Positions 6,132 to 7,005 of a stretch of DNA of 7,005 nucleotides are shown in pieces. The DNA is taken from positions 1-7,005 of the forward strand of contig WTJQ01000047.1 of assembly GCA_011524785.1 (NCBI GenBank). Direction: 5' to 3'. The number at the start of each line of letters is the position of its first letter. Position 1 is the stretch's first letter. The notes under the pieces are model-generated. The model was given only the letters and a program-made list of their open reading frames with translations. It was not told where the DNA came from and did not search any database. The position numbers and the translations under genes were made by a program. Source of the DNA: Planctomycetota bacterium. GTDB taxonomy: Bacteria; Planctomycetota; UBA1135; GCA-002686595.

Positions 6132-7005
6132 GGTGCGGCCTCGATCGCCTCGGCGAGCAGGGCCTCCGCCTCCTCCACCTGCTCGGAGTTGCCCGCGTCG
6201 CGGGCGGTCTCCAGCGCGCGGCGCGCGTGGAACTCGAACCCCGCCTGGCTCTCGACCTTGCGATAGAAGCGCGCGATGGAGAGGTCCGAGTCCGCCAGGC
6301 GCTGGAGCGCGTCGGCCAGGTCGATCCGGACCTGCTCCTCCAGGGCGTGACCGGGGTAGGTCCGGAGCCACTCGGCGAGCTCGCCGCGTGCCTGCAGCAT
6401 GAGCGAGCGGTCGTACTCGGGCGTGCCCAGGCTCGCGAGCCGGAGGTGGGGGATCCTGGCCTGGGCCCAGACGCCCTCCAGCGTCCCGGGGTACTCCAGC
6501 ACGAGCCCCTCCGCGCGCCGGATGGCGAGATCGAAGAGGCGGTCCTCCTCGTAGGCCTGGACCAGGGCCTCGTAGGCGCGCGGGCCGCGCGGGTGGCCGG
6601 GGTAGCGCTCGATGAAGGCCTCGAGGACCGTGATGCCGTCCGAGCTGTAGGAGAAGATGAGGGCGTAGGTGCCCGGGTCCTCGGCCAGGGAGATGCCCGC
6701 CTGGAAGTGCAGCTCGCCGGCCTCGGCCCGCCGGGCGTGGAGCGGGTACCGGACGTCCATCGCCACCAGGGTCTCGTGACACTCGAGGCGCTCTCCCTCC
6801 TCGAGCCAGGCCCGTGCGGCTGCGAGCGAGGCGCGCACGGCGAGGTCGCGAGGCAGCTCGAGCTCCGCCAGGACCTCGAGCTGCTCGGCGCCGTCCGGCG
6901 CTGCCGCCAGGTCGTCGATCCGCCGGCTGACGGCCTCGGCCAGCAGGCTCCGGGCCTCCGCCCGCACGCCGCCCTCCAGGCCTGGCGCGGCCTGCACGGC
7001 GTGCA
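6128..7005 (-). CDS. TPR-repeat protein, BamD-like (5' end outside window)
   Basis: About 290 residues of a helical repeat protein are present. The frame stays open to the window edge, so the start and any signal peptide lie beyond it; the GTG at 6997 is an unlikely start because no export signal follows. TPR-type helix pairs are visible, with the spacing marks FIERYPGHPRGPRAYEALVQ, LVLEYPGTLEGVWAQA and LAEWLRTYPGHALEEQVR. The last segment (SDLSIARFYRKVES, then a helix pair ending in EAEALLAEAI) resembles the BamD layout, where repeated Tyr-Pro turns close each TPR. BamD is the lipoprotein of the BAM complex that inserts beta-barrels in the outer membrane; the overlap with a downstream lptE fits an outer-membrane job. 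It could also be a general tol-pal-type or other TPR scaffold. The TPR assignment is firm, the BamD assignment moderate. Confidence 0.6.
   Translation of the reverse strand, partial: HAVQAAPGLEGGVRAEARSLLAEAVSRRIDDLAAAPDGAEQLEVLAELELPRDLAVRASLAAARAWLEEGERLECHETLVAMDVRYPLHARRAEAGELHFQAGISLAEDPGTYALIFSYSSDGITVLEAFIERYPGHPRGPRAYEALVQAYEEDRLFDLAIRRAEGLVLEYPGTLEGVWAQARIPHLRLASLGTPEYDRSLMLQARGELAEWLRTYPGHALEEQVRIDLADALQRLADSDLSIARFYRKVESQAGFEFHARRALETARDAGNSEQVEEAEALLAEAIEAAP
6139..6142 (-). promoter_or_regulatory. Ribosome-binding site supporting the TTG start of lptE
   Basis: GAGG on the minus strand at 6142-6139 lies seven bases before the TTG at 6131, inside the last codons of the TPR gene. 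Together with the signal peptide that follows, it supports TTG as the true start. Confidence 0.5.

Noticed and set aside
3459..6266. A very long stop-free reading frame on the plus strand opposite ftsH and lptE
   Set aside because: It runs antisense to genes with full catalytic motifs, has a low-complexity composition rich in Leu, Glu, Arg and Ala, and shows no family motif. Stop-free antisense frames are expected in DNA this GC-rich.
1..7005. Frequent CTCGAG/GAGCTCG words as a possible dispersed repeat
   Set aside because: They are explained by Leu-Glu and Glu-Leu codons in GC-rich coding sequence; there is no regular spacing or longer conserved unit, so no CRISPR or tandem repeat.

Overview
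The window is a compact, one-directional cluster of cell-envelope and housekeeping genes, all on the minus strand, so transcription runs from the right edge to the left edge. The DNA is very GC-rich (roughly 70% by eye), with strong G/C bias at third codon positions. An LptE-type lipoprotein and a BamD-like TPR protein point to a bacterium with an LPS-containing outer membrane. The FtsH variant with a long periplasmic domain and the c-di-AMP synthase next to folP and glmM suggest Planctomycetota or a Myxococcota-like lineage. That placement is an inference, not something read directly.

In transcription order the layout is: (1) 7005-6128, the 3' part of a TPR gene (BamD-like), entering from outside the window; (2) 6131-5583, lptE, with a TTG start overlapping the previous stop; (3) 5582-5484, the only real intergenic gap (99 bp), GC-rich with an imperfect hairpin; (4) 5483-3150, ftsH, a complete membrane AAA+ zinc protease; (5) 3153-2059, folP, with a GTG start overlapping the ftsH stop; (6) 2054-39, a 671-residue fusion of a CdaA-type diadenylate cyclase with a CdaR-like (YbbR) extracytoplasmic region; (7) 42-1, the first 14 codons of glmM, whose ATG overlaps the cyclase stop. 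Three junctions share the 4-base NTGA overlap and a fourth has a 4-base gap, so ftsH-folP-cdaA/R-glmM looks like one translationally coupled unit. The TPR-lptE pair sits just upstream and may or may not share the transcript.

Functionally the first two genes concern outer-membrane assembly (beta-barrel assembly and LPS export). FtsH does membrane proteolysis; in E. coli it also sets LPS synthesis through LpxC. FolP makes the folate precursor dihydropteroate. The last two genes are the c-di-AMP/peptidoglycan module known in Firmicutes as cdaA-cdaR-glmM. The most notable point is that CdaR is fused in cis to CdaA here. I see no mobile elements, CRISPR arrays, RNA genes or clear terminators. Apart from the fusion, the content is conserved housekeeping, not a new system.
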